Shown here: piece by piece, positions 46,808 through 55,648 of the stretch | How the letters are laid out: every line of letters starts with the position of its first letter | Numbering within the stretch: the stretch's first letter is position 1 | NCBI RefSeq assembly: GCF_017979425.1 | Contig: NZ_JAERIS010000006.1 | Coordinates: 1-64,000 of the forward strand | DNA: 64,000 bases | Origin: Helicobacter salomonis | GTDB taxonomy: Bacteria > Campylobacterota > Campylobacteria > Campylobacterales > Helicobacteraceae | Direction of reading: 5' to 3' | Program-made: the position numbers and the translations under genes | The notes under the pieces: model-generated | The model's database searches: none | Told to the model about the DNA's origin: nothing | Seen by the model: only the letters and a program-made list of their open reading frames with translations

Positions 46808-46881
46808 GTCGCGTAGCTCAGTGGTAGAGCACTACCTTGACATGGTAGGGGTCGCTGGTTCAAGTCCAGTCGGGACCACCA
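46808..46881 (+). tRNA. tRNA-Val (anticodon GAC)
   Basis: The sequence folds as a tRNA: acceptor GGTCGCG/CGGGACC, D arm GCTCAGTGGTAGAGC, anticodon arm CTACC-TTGACAT-GGTAG with GAC, T arm with GGTTCAAGTCC, and encoded CCA. One acceptor pair (5:68) reads G-G, which is unusual. A seven-T run directly after CCA may stop transcription. Confidence 0.93.
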
Positions 46882-47084
46882 TTTTTTTGCCGTGTTTTTT
46901 TATCTTCATGAACTACCTGCGCGTTAAGCCCACGATTTTAGGGATTGTTTAGCATGTATGCTATGATGCCCACCATCGTAGCGTATTTGCGCTTTCGGTG
47001 GACAGAGTCACTTAAGCAATCCCAGTTATCCTCAGCAAGTAGGCATGCCGCATAAGTTTCAAAATTCGGCTAAAATCGCGAGCA

Positions 47085-48878
47085 ATGTATAGGATAGATC
47101 ACTCAACCCCTTTGCGCACTTTTCTAATGCTCTATCGGAGTGCTCCAAGACGCATTTTCTATGCGTTGGGTTTGGTTTTACTGCTTGGCGTATTTCCCTC
47201 CTTAAGTGTGGCAATCACCATTAAGCTGATTAATCTCATCGCCTTCATGCTACAACACCACAACCTAGAATACAAACCCCTGCTCACAATTTTATCCCTG
47301 GGAGCTTTGGTTTTATTTGGATCCCATGTGATCTCTCAAGTCTTAGCCCATTTGCAAACCCTGATTGCTGAAGAGTTTTCCATGCATATCTTGAGCAAGC
47401 TAGCTGATAAATTAGAGACGACCGATGATCTGAGTTTCTTAGAGGATAAAGAGCGCAGTGTGCAAATCAACATCCTTAAAAATGGCTTGCATGTCCGACC
47501 GCTTAACTATGTCAATAACTTATTTTTTAATTTACAACGCCTTATTGGTTTGTTGTCCTTATTTGTGGTGATTGGCTCTATCAATATCTATATACCCTTT
47601 GTGATGCTCGTGGCAAGTATCCCTAGCCTCTTGTTTTCTAATCACATCGCTAAGAAACACAGCAAAGAGCTAGATGCCTTACAAGATCAAAAAGAAGCCT
47701 TACAAAATTACTTACAGCATGGCCTAGATAGTACTAAAAATAAAGATAATCTTTTGTTTAATTTCATCTCCGCTTTTAAGGCAGATTTCACATTTAAAAA
47801 GGTCGAGTATCTCAAATCTTTTACACACATCAACCAACAACAATTAATCCGTAGTTTGTTTTTGAATATCCTAGTGGCTCTATTCAATGCAAGTTTGTTA
47901 TTTTTGATGATTGTTGTCTTGTTAGTTCAGAGTGTGGGGGTGGGGGCAGTTGCTGGATATATCCAAGCCTTTAACATGGCTAATCAACAATTAGACGATT
48001 TAGCTCTCTTTGGAAGGTGGTTTTTTATCCTCAACACCTATTTTGAAAACTATTTTAGACTCTTAGATGCGCAAAATCAGGCGGGAAATAAGCAAGTCTT
48101 AGAGGGGGCGATCACGCATATCCGCTTTAAAGATGTGTGCTTTGCTTATCAACATAAACAAGTCTTACATAATCTCAACTGCACCTTTAGCGCGCACAAA
48201 ATCTACGCGATCGTGGGTAAGAACGCGAGTGGTAAAAGCACACTTATTAAATTATTGATGGGTTTTTATACGCCCAGCTCGGGAGAGATTATCATTAATC
48301 ATCAGTACTCTCTCAAAGATTTAGACCTCAAGAGTTACCGCCGACAACTGAGTGCTATTTTCCAAGATTTTTCCTTCTATGCGGGCTATAGCCTCGAACA
48401 TAACCTGTTCATGCAAACCCAGCCTAGCCTAGCCCAGCTAGCATACCAAGAGCGCGCTCTGGCCCTCTTGGAACCCACCAAAAAACTCTTGGCAAAATTT
48501 GGGAAAGAGATCTTTGGTGTCCAATACAATGGGCAGGATTTTTCAGGTGGGCAGAAACAAAGCCTAGCCACTCTAAGAGCTTTTTTAAAACTAAGCCCTT
48601 GCATTATCTTAGATGAACCCTCTAGCGCGATCGACCCCATCGCCCAAAAAGACTTTTTAGATTTCATCTTTGCCATGCTGGAGGACAAAATGGCAATTCT
48701 CATCACCCACCATATCATCAGTGCCAAAAATGCCCATGAAATCCTCGTCTTAGAGGAGGGACGCGTGGTGCAACAGGGCGACTTTGACACTCTGCTGGCT
48801 CAACAAGGCTTATTTGCTAAACTATATGCGGAAAGTTTGAGAGGATTGAACACCCTCCCTAAAGAAAAGGTTTTTTAG
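47085..48878 (+). CDS. ABC exporter, fused membrane and ATPase domains
   Basis: The 597-residue half-transporter has an N-terminal six-helix exporter domain (about residues 20-310) and a C-terminal ATPase (about 345-585) with Walker A GKNASGKSTL, signature FSGGQKQSL, Walker B CIILDEPSSA and switch His in LITHHIIS. Such proteins dimerise and export lipids, peptides or drugs. No substrate gene, peptidase domain or partner lies nearby. I know no H. pylori gene at this place. A -10-like TAAAAT ends only eight bases before the ATG and no ribosome site is seen, so the message may be nearly leaderless or the start may be elsewhere. Confidence 0.85.
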   Translation: MYRIDHSTPLRTFLMLYRSAPRRIFYALGLVLLLGVFPSLSVAITIKLINLIAFMLQHHNLEYKPLLTILSLGALVLFGSHVISQVLAHLQTLIAEEFSMHILSKLADKLETTDDLSFLEDKERSVQINILKNGLHVRPLNYVNNLFFNLQRLIGLLSLFVVIGSINIYIPFVMLVASIPSLLFSNHIAKKHSKELDALQDQKEALQNYLQHGLDSTKNKDNLLFNFISAFKADFTFKKVEYLKSFTHINQQQLIRSLFLNILVALFNASLLFLMIVVLLVQSVGVGAVAGYIQAFNMANQQLDDLALFGRWFFILNTYFENYFRLLDAQNQAGNKQVLEGAITHIRFKDVCFAYQHKQVLHNLNCTFSAHKIYAIVGKNASGKSTLIKLLMGFYTPSSGEIIINHQYSLKDLDLKSYRRQLSAIFQDFSFYAGYSLEHNLFMQTQPSLAQLAYQERALALLEPTKKLLAKFGKEIFGVQYNGQDFSGGQKQSLATLRAFLKLSPCIILDEPSSAIDPIAQKDFLDFIFAMLEDKMAILITHHIISAKNAHEILVLEEGRVVQQGDFDTLLAQQGLFAKLYAESLRGLNTLPKEKVF

Positions 48879-48949
48879 CTAAAGTGCCCTAACAGGCACC
48901 AACATAAATTCACTGACTTTAGAGCTTGGATACGCAGGCTTACCCCTCT

Positions 48950-49574
48950 TTTTGGAAACTTGCTAATTCTTCTTGCATGATGTCTTGATCATTGAGGCGC
49001 AATTGTCCCTCTAAGACAAGCAATGATCAATGATGGCCTTTTGGGAGGCTAGCATCAAAGATGGCTTCAGAAGAAAAAGTGGTGTCCCAAAGACTGATGG
49101 GGCTGAAGGTGTGCGCAGGGCCTTTAGCTCCTTGATAATCTCCAGCAATCACCCTTAAATGACCGTATTTTTCTACAATAGACACGCTGGGAATGTCTTT
49201 TGCACTGATGGCTTGGTAATTTGGTGGGGTTTTTATGGACTTTAGGGAAGTTGACCCAAAGTTGTACAATTTGAGAACCCTCGGTTTGACTAAACTCTTT
49301 GGAATGAAATTCTTCATGTGGAATGCCTGCTCCTGTGCTCATCCACTGCACATCTTTCGCTTTAATCACCCCCCCCGCCTCCATACGAATCGCGATGTGC
49401 GACTTCTCCTTGATAGATGATGGTAATAGTTTGAAACCCTCAATATGAATGTGCACCCACACCTCTGGGTTGCCCCAATCGGGGTTCAAAATAGCTGAAC
49501 ATAGAGCTAACATGAAGGCCATCTCCAACCCAATGTTTAGACAGAGCTTTAGAAATTTTTTCGATCCGTATCAT
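48950..49574 (-). pseudogene. Frameshifted pirin-family gene
   Basis: An ATG at 49574 with an AAGGAG site opens MIRIEKISKALSKHWVGDG, a pirin N-terminus, and runs to FSYFEPRLG. The continuation NPDWGNPEVWVHIHIEGF and VIKAKDVQWMSTGAGIPHEE is in another frame, and a third frame carries SIKTPPNYQAISAKDIP to SLPKGHH, where an in-frame stop precedes LVLEGQLRLNDQDI. So at least two shifts and one stop break it, and the C-terminus is lost. Pirins are cupin-fold, metal-binding oxidoreductase-like proteins. A G8 tract lies at 49369-49376 (complement) but the breaks are elsewhere. Confidence 0.8.
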
Positions 49575-49632
49575 CGATACTCCTTATAAAAATTCCCCCT
49601 AGTGTTCCACAAAAATATCAAAATTTGGAGTG

Positions 49633-50979
49633 CTAGACTAACAATAAAAAGCCCATTCCAATCACAAATCCGGTAAAAATCAGTGTGATCACACAATAAC
49701 CCATGATATCCTTAGCCCCTAAACCAGCGATGGCCAAAGCTGGCAATGCCCAAAAGGGTTGGATCATGTTTGTCCAAGCATCGCCCCAAGCAATAGCCAT
49801 AGCTGTAACGGCTGGTTTGACCCCCAATTCTAAACCTGCAGGAATCATAATGGGAGCTTGTACTGCCCATTGCCCGCCCCCTGAAGGCACAAAAACATTG
49901 ATCAATCCTGCGCTCCAAAAGGTGAATAAGGCAAAGGTGTGTGGTGTGGCGATATTGATAAAAAACTCAGAGAGCAAGCCAGCCAAACTCACCCCATTTC
50001 CAGCACTCCCCACCATCATTCCCATAATCCCCGCGTAAAAGGGAAATTGAATCAAAATCCCTGCGGCATTTTTGGTTGCCTCATTGATAGCACGAATATA
50101 AGCGATGGGGGTTTTATGTAGCAAGAGTCCAGCAAAAAGAAAGATCATATTGAGAATATTTAAACTCAAGCCTCCCCCCCGCACAAAATGCGCCACAATA
50201 TAGGCAAAACCCAATAGAGCAAGCAAAATGCTTAAAAGTTTGCTTTGCTCTAAATGGCTGGCTAAGGTGGAGGGGCTTTTGATGGGATCAGGGTGTGCAT
50301 TTTCTAAAAGTTTAGGGTTAACTTCTATAATGTCTTGAGCTTTGGGGTGGATGGAAGCCAACAAAAAAGGCACGCCACAAAAAATAATCCCCACAATCAT
50401 CAGATTAAAGGGGGCAAAAATCGTAGAAGTAGTGGGGATGCTTGTTTGCAAAATACCCGCTGTACTCTTGCTCAAGGCTTCTCCACCGCTAGCCAGAGTT
50501 AAGGGAATCGATCCAGAAAGTCCACCATGCCACACCACAAAGCCTGAATAGGCACTCGCCATTAAGAGGCGGTAATCTATGCCCCGCACCTTCTTGGCGA
50601 TCTCTTTGGCAAAAATGGCTGAAACAACTAATCCAAACCCCCAGTTGATCAAACTTGCCAACATTCCTAACACGCTCACCAAAACAATAGCACTAAAAGG
50701 ACTTTTAGGAATTTGGGCTAATTTTTGCAAGCCCCAAGAGATCGCTTTTGCCTGTGCTAGCACTTGCCCTAAAATAAGCACTAAGGCCATTTGCATAGAA
50801 AAGGCGAGCAGCTTCCATGCTCCATTGCCCCAATTTTGTACAATCTGCAGGATAGATTGTCCTGTAGCAACCCACACTGCAACAAACACTACAAAAGTTA
50901 AAAGGGCTACCAAAACAAAGGAATCGGGCAGCCAGCGCGAGGCTAAAGACACACAAATACGCGTAAAAGCCCTTAACAT
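49633..50979 (-). CDS. atoE: AtoE-type short-chain fatty acid transporter
   Basis: The 448-residue inner-membrane protein has about ten to twelve helices and belongs to the AtoE family, thought to import short-chain fatty acids such as acetoacetate. Typical segments are the NWGFGLVVSAIFAKEIA region, the GFVVWHGGLSGSIPLTLA loop and FVPSGGGQWAVQAPIMIPAG. In H. pylori (HP0693) it lies with acetoacetate CoA-transferase and thiolase genes; those are not next to it here. Confidence 0.88.
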   Translation of the reverse strand: MLRAFTRICVSLASRWLPDSFVLVALLTFVVFVAVWVATGQSILQIVQNWGNGAWKLLAFSMQMALVLILGQVLAQAKAISWGLQKLAQIPKSPFSAIVLVSVLGMLASLINWGFGLVVSAIFAKEIAKKVRGIDYRLLMASAYSGFVVWHGGLSGSIPLTLASGGEALSKSTAGILQTSIPTTSTIFAPFNLMIVGIIFCGVPFLLASIHPKAQDIIEVNPKLLENAHPDPIKSPSTLASHLEQSKLLSILLALLGFAYIVAHFVRGGGLSLNILNMIFLFAGLLLHKTPIAYIRAINEATKNAAGILIQFPFYAGIMGMMVGSAGNGVSLAGLLSEFFINIATPHTFALFTFWSAGLINVFVPSGGGQWAVQAPIMIPAGLELGVKPAVTAMAIAWGDAWTNMIQPFWALPALAIAGLGAKDIMGYCVITLIFTGFVIGMGFLLLV

Positions 50980-51150
50980 ACTCTACTCCCTTCCACTTTC
51001 AAAAATTTATCTCTATTTTAACCCACAAGCCGGTTTGACAATTCTACGCTTTGGATTTAAAACCTATTTTTTTTAATGAGTTGGGTAAAATCGTGTAGAT
51101 AGCTACAAAGCGCACGGGTAAAGATCGCGCTTTGTAATATTCCCCCCTGT

Positions 51151-51422
51151 TTAAGACTCTCCGGCAGAAATCCCACTCGTCTTTAGCGGGTGGGATGAAT
51201 ACCACTAATTTGTGGTATAGTATCCCCATACATTCGTATCTAGCGCAGGAAGTGTGCAAAGTTACGCCTTTGGAGATACGATGTGTGAGACCTGTAGGGA
51301 ATGCGTTGGAGCTCAAACTCTGTAAAATCCCTACTATAGGGCACAGAGTGAAAACCAAACTCTCCCTACGGGCAACATCGGCCAAGGAAGCCCAAATGTC
51401 TTTAGCATTTGGGTGCTTCACC
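51151..51422 (+). mobile_element. IS605-type MITE, copy A
   Basis: This 272-base element occurs again, inverted, at 60907-61180 with only scattered differences. It is bounded by two hairpins with the same loop TCTTTAG: 51170-51179/51187-51196 (ATCCCACTCG/CGGGTGGGAT) and 51391-51398/51406-51413 (CCCAAATG/CATTTGGG). The part between reads, in copy B's frame, like a short tnpB C-terminal remnant (VRPVGNALELKLCKI...). No transposase is left, so it would move only with a helper. End hairpins with no terminal inverted repeats fit IS200/IS605 derivatives. GTATAGTA near 51211 is promoter-like. Confidence 0.7.
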
Positions 51423-51587
51423 AATCCAGTATGTTACACTCGCAACCTCATGTAAGGATGCACACGGACACTTTCAGTATTCATATCATTTCCCTCCAAA
51501 ATAGCCCGCACCGTGCATATTCTCAAGCAATGGTGGAGAATCCACTCCTCCAGCACACCATACTCTAAACAAAACAACAAATCTTCG
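51423..51587 (-). other. Gap between MITE copy A and czcA; mini-ORF
   Basis: No known gene. On the minus strand a GGAGGG site stands nine bases ahead of ATG at 51484, opening a 16-residue frame (MNTESVRVHPYMRLRV). The same frame is open backward into the czcA end, so it may instead be the tail of a lost gene. No terminator for czcA is clear. Together with the MITE this explains the gene-free stretch 50980-51587; 50980-51150 shows nothing else. Confidence 0.3.
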
Positions 51588-54500
51588 TTAAGCTTCCATA
51601 ACCTTTGTGCTAGTGTGAGATTTTAATGAGGCACTTTTAATCACAAAATACGCGCTGGGGATGATAAAGAGAGTGAGCACTACGCTACTGATCATTCCGC
51701 CCAACATGGGCGCGGCGATGGCGTGCATGATCTCAGAGCCTACGCCATGGGAATACATAATAGGGATGAGAGAGACCAAAATACTAAAAAAAGTCATCAA
51801 TTTGGGGCGCACGCGCTGCACCGCCCCGTGCATGATCGCCTCTCTGAGTCTAGCGCGGGTGTGCTCACCCTCTTTTAAGAAATGTTGATAAGCGTCCTCT
51901 AAATAGATAATCATCACAATCGCCGTTTCAGAGGCGACACCCAAGAGGGCTAAAAAGCCCACCAACGCGGCGATACTCAAATTAAGCCCCATGATCTGCA
52001 TGAACACCAACCCCCCCAAAAAGGCAAAGGGGAGGGTAAGAAAGCAGAGTAAGGAATTAGTAGTATTCTTGAGTGCAAAGACAATGAGAATAAAGATCAC
52101 AAAGATACTCAAGGGCACGATGTAGCGCAGGGTCGCAAAGGCTTCATCTAAATACTGGCTCTCCCCTGAGAACTCGTAGTAATACCCGCTAGGGAGCTTG
52201 AAATTCTCTAAGGCTTTAAGCGCGGCTTGGCGGTAGGTCTCTGAACTCACCCCATTTTTAGGCACAATGTAAATAAAATGCACCCCTAGCCCCTTTTCGC
52301 TCTTGAGCACCGCTGGGGCGTTTTCATAGTAAATATTAGCAAAGGTGCGTAGAGGCACAAAACTATAGGGGGTTTTGATATAGAGATTTTCCAAACTCTC
52401 GATATTGTTACGCTCTACATCTCTCAAGCGCACGCTAATAGGGTAACTCTCCACTCCATCTAAGAGCGTGCTGATGGTAGAACCTCCCATGCCAAAATTC
52501 ACCATGTCTAGCACATTCTGCTTAGTGATATTATACTCAGCAAGCTTTTCAGGGCGCAGATCCACATTGAGATAATAGCCATTATTAGACTTCTCTGCAA
52601 AGACAGAGAGCGACTCGGGGAGATTTTTGAGTTGTTGCTCCATGCTAATGGCTAGGTTTTGCAAGAGGGCGGGGTCTTTGCCATAGAGTTTAATGCCTAA
52701 GGGGGTGCGAATCCCGGTTAAGAGCATGTCAATGCGCCCGCGAATGGGGTAGGTCCAAGAATTGACTAAGCCTTTCACCTGCAGGGCGTGCTCAAGCTTT
52801 TCTCTAAGTTGTTTGTAGGTGATTTGCTCCTTCCACTCTGACTTAGGCTTGAGCTCAATATAGGTTTCTAGCATGGAGAGTGCGGCCGGATCGGTGCTGG
52901 TATTTGCCCGCCCGGCTTTGCCAAAGACCTGCTTGACCTCATCTAGGCTTTTGATAATGGCGTTAGTTTTTTCTAAATATGTTTTAGCCGTGTCAATGCC
53001 TACCGCATTCGTGGTTACAGGCATATACATCACCACACCCTCATTGATGGCCGGGATAAACTCCCAGTTGAGCTTTTTATAGGCAAAATAAAGTCCTCCT
53101 AAACCTAGCACGCTTAGGGCTAAAAAGAGAAATCTAAAGCGCAACACAAAGGAGAGACAAGCCCCATAAATAGCAATAAAAAACGCATTGATGGGATTTT
53201 TAGACTCCTCGCGGATTTTGCCCTTGATTAAAAAGATCATCAAAATAGGCACGATGCTAATAGAGAGCAGTGCCCCAATCAACATCGCAAAGGTTTTTGT
53301 GTAGGCAAGCGGAGAAAAAAGCCGCTCTTCTTGTCCGGTGAGGTTAAAAATGGGCAAGAAAGACACCACGATAATCATCAGGGCAAAGAAGATCGCCGGT
53401 CCGACTTGTTGCACGCCCTTAATGATCGCGCTTTGGCGCGCGCGCTCATCTTGCATATTGGTGTGTTGCAAATACTTATGCGCGTTTTCTACCATTACAA
53501 TCGCCGCATCCACCATCGCCCCAATGGCAATAGCAATCCCCCCCAAACTCATAATACTCGCCTCGATATTGAAAAAGTGCATCAGCAAAAAACTCAAGCA
53601 CACGCATAAGGGCAGAGTGATGATCACCACTAGCGCGCTTCGTAGGTGCAATAAGAATAACGCGATGATGACTAAAACGATGACACTCTCTTCTATGAGC
53701 GTGTGGATGAGATTAGCCACGCCCTTTTCAATGAGTTCGCTGCGATCATAGACGGGCACGATCTGCACATCCGGGTTACTCTCTTGCAAAGTGGCGATCT
53801 TTTCTTTAATGCGCCCTAAAATGCTATAGGTGTCGGCATGGTAGCGCACCATCACCACCCCGCCCACCACTTCGTCCGTGCCATTGAGATTTGCCACTGA
53901 GCGGCGTGGCTTGGGGGTTAAGTTGAGTGTAGCGATGTCTTTGAGTTTAATGGGAGTGAGATTGGGGGTTTTGAGCACAATCTCCCCCAAATCTTTTAAG
54001 CTCTTGGTATAGCCTTGCGCGTGGATGATCTTCTCAAAGCCATTTTCTAAGATCACCCCCCCGCCCATGTCCGCGTTGGATTTTTTAATGGCTTGCACCA
54101 CATCGGCGACACTTAGATCGTATTTGATCAATGCGTCATTATTCAGCGTAACCTCGTAGTTTTTCTCAAAACCCCCAATGCTGGCGACCTCACTCACCCC
54201 ATCCACCCCCAACAAGGCGTAGCGAAAATAAAAATCTTGCAAGGTCTTCAGCTCGGCTAGATTCTTAGTTTTACTTTTGAGCGCGTACTGATACGCCCAG
54301 CCAATGGAAGTGGCATCGCTACCCATCTCTACCTTGACCTCAGAAGGCAGGCGCACGCGTGCCATCTGCTCAGACACGCGATCGCGCGCAAAGTATAAAT
54401 CTACCTTATCTTTAAAGATGATGTAAATCAAGCCCGTTTCATAGCTAGAAATCCCACGCACGGTTTCAATATCAGCAATCCCCATAAAATTAGATACCAG

Positions 54501-54707
54501 CGGATAAACTGCCTGTTCTTGCACCACTTGGGGGCTTTGGTTGGGGTAACTCACCTGCACGACTACCTGCGTGGGGGAGAGATCGGGCAGGGCATCTAGG
54601 CGGGTGTTCTTGATCGCCCATAAAGAGAGCAAAAAGAGCAACAACACCGCTAAGATGACAATGAGCTTATTTTTTAAACTCCATGAAATGATCGTATTGA
54701 TCATCAC
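51588..54707 (-). CDS. czcA: CusA/CzcA-family RND metal efflux pump
   Basis: The 1039-residue inner-membrane pump has the RND layout of two helix bundles and two large periplasmic loops, with GGIAIAIGAMVDAAIVMVEN in the first and GLVFMQIMGLNLSIAALVGF-like text in the second. The DPAALSMLET segment resembles the CusA region that holds a copper-binding Met. It exports metal ions through CzcB and CrdB across the periplasm. It overlaps czcB by four bases. With CrdA and CrdB upstream, copper is the likely substrate (H. pylori HP1326-HP1329). Confidence 0.93.
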   Translation of the reverse strand: MMINTIISWSLKNKLIVILAVLLLFLLSLWAIKNTRLDALPDLSPTQVVVQVSYPNQSPQVVQEQAVYPLVSNFMGIADIETVRGISSYETGLIYIIFKDKVDLYFARDRVSEQMARVRLPSEVKVEMGSDATSIGWAYQYALKSKTKNLAELKTLQDFYFRYALLGVDGVSEVASIGGFEKNYEVTLNNDALIKYDLSVADVVQAIKKSNADMGGGVILENGFEKIIHAQGYTKSLKDLGEIVLKTPNLTPIKLKDIATLNLTPKPRRSVANLNGTDEVVGGVVMVRYHADTYSILGRIKEKIATLQESNPDVQIVPVYDRSELIEKGVANLIHTLIEESVIVLVIIALFLLHLRSALVVIITLPLCVCLSFLLMHFFNIEASIMSLGGIAIAIGAMVDAAIVMVENAHKYLQHTNMQDERARQSAIIKGVQQVGPAIFFALMIIVVSFLPIFNLTGQEERLFSPLAYTKTFAMLIGALLSISIVPILMIFLIKGKIREESKNPINAFFIAIYGACLSFVLRFRFLFLALSVLGLGGLYFAYKKLNWEFIPAINEGVVMYMPVTTNAVGIDTAKTYLEKTNAIIKSLDEVKQVFGKAGRANTSTDPAALSMLETYIELKPKSEWKEQITYKQLREKLEHALQVKGLVNSWTYPIRGRIDMLLTGIRTPLGIKLYGKDPALLQNLAISMEQQLKNLPESLSVFAEKSNNGYYLNVDLRPEKLAEYNITKQNVLDMVNFGMGGSTISTLLDGVESYPISVRLRDVERNNIESLENLYIKTPYSFVPLRTFANIYYENAPAVLKSEKGLGVHFIYIVPKNGVSSETYRQAALKALENFKLPSGYYYEFSGESQYLDEAFATLRYIVPLSIFVIFILIVFALKNTTNSLLCFLTLPFAFLGGLVFMQIMGLNLSIAALVGFLALLGVASETAIVMIIYLEDAYQHFLKEGEHTRARLREAIMHGAVQRVRPKLMTFFSILVSLIPIMYSHGVGSEIMHAIAAPMLGGMISSVVLTLFIIPSAYFVIKSASLKSHTSTKVMEA

Positions 54708-55648
54708 TCATCCCCATTATTGATCGCATCGGCATCTAAGATAAAGAGCGCGTTTTTAGCCACCTCATCGCCTTGAGAGAGCCCCTCTAAGATGGTGTAA
54801 CTCCCATCGCTATTGCGCTTGACCTTGACCTCTGTGAGTTCAAACTCTCCATCCTCTTTTTTAAAGACGATGGTTTTATCATTTTTGACCAATACCGCCT
54901 CTTTGGGCAAGACTAGACCTTTTTGGGCTTTTTGATACAAAGTTACCTTAGCAAACATGTTAGGAAAAAAGAGATGTTGCGGATTAGCCAGCACAAAGCG
55001 CACTTGCAACATTTTGGTTTGGGGGTTGATGAGTGGGTTGATATTATCTAGTTGCAGGCTAAAATCCCCCTTGATGCCCTCTATGTGCGCGCGTGCGCTG
55101 TCCATATGGCGCACGAAGTCTAAATCCTCTTGATTGACTTGAGCAACTACATAGAGCGCGCTCAAATCTATAATTTCATAGAGAGTTGCCCCACTTTTGA
55201 CAAAGCCACCCTCTTGGATATTCTTAGCAAAGATCATCCCATTAAACTGGGAGCGCATGGGAATGCGGTTGTGGATTTTTTTATCTTTGATAATATTGGC
55301 GATTTCTCCCTCTCCCACCCCCAGTAAGCGTAATTTTTCTTTAATCTCTTCGACCTGTCGGTTGAAATGCATGGCTGAGAGCAATTCGCTTTGCACCCCT
55401 ATGAGTGCGGGCGCATACACACTAAAGAGTTTCTGCCCTGCCTTGATGGGCTTATAAGTTTGATTGGCATAGAGTTTTTCAATATAGCCATCAAAGCGTA
55501 GAGTGTAGGTGTAACTCTTTTGTTCGTCCGCCTGCAGACTAGCATAATATTGTCTAAAGGGGGCGATCTCTTTAAGGGTCACCTTAATAGTGTCCTGTGC
55601 CCCCCATAACATGCCAAGTAGAGCTACACATAATCCAATAACTCTCAT
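54704..55648 (-). CDS. czcB: RND efflux membrane-fusion protein
   Basis: The 314-residue periplasmic adaptor has a signal segment (MRVIGLCVALLGMLWGA), a lipoyl-like hairpin around RFDGYIEKLY and PMRSQFNGMIFAK, a coiled coil and a beta-barrel part. It joins the CzcA pump to the outer membrane channel CrdB. It lies between crdB and czcA with four-base overlaps on each side, and corresponds to H. pylori HP1328. Confidence 0.88.
   Translation of the reverse strand: MRVIGLCVALLGMLWGAQDTIKVTLKEIAPFRQYYASLQADEQKSYTYTLRFDGYIEKLYANQTYKPIKAGQKLFSVYAPALIGVQSELLSAMHFNRQVEEIKEKLRLLGVGEGEIANIIKDKKIHNRIPMRSQFNGMIFAKNIQEGGFVKSGATLYEIIDLSALYVVAQVNQEDLDFVRHMDSARAHIEGIKGDFSLQLDNINPLINPQTKMLQVRFVLANPQHLFFPNMFAKVTLYQKAQKGLVLPKEAVLVKNDKTIVFKKEDGEFELTEVKVKRNSDGSYTILEGLSQGDEVAKNALFILDADAINNGDE

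Noticed and set aside
46882-47070. Further tRNA or small RNA after tRNA-Val
   Set aside because: No cloverleaf or conserved RNA motif was found; only T runs and short palindromes.
51044-51424. 126-codon minus-strand frame matching part of a 95-codon frame at 60921-61208
   Set aside because: The match comes from the shared MITE, which is read here against the direction of its tnpB-like remnant; the frame is not a gene.
53331-53751. Long plus-strand frames opposite czcA
   Set aside because: Shadows of the czcA coding strand; His/Asn-rich composition is an artefact of the opposite frame.
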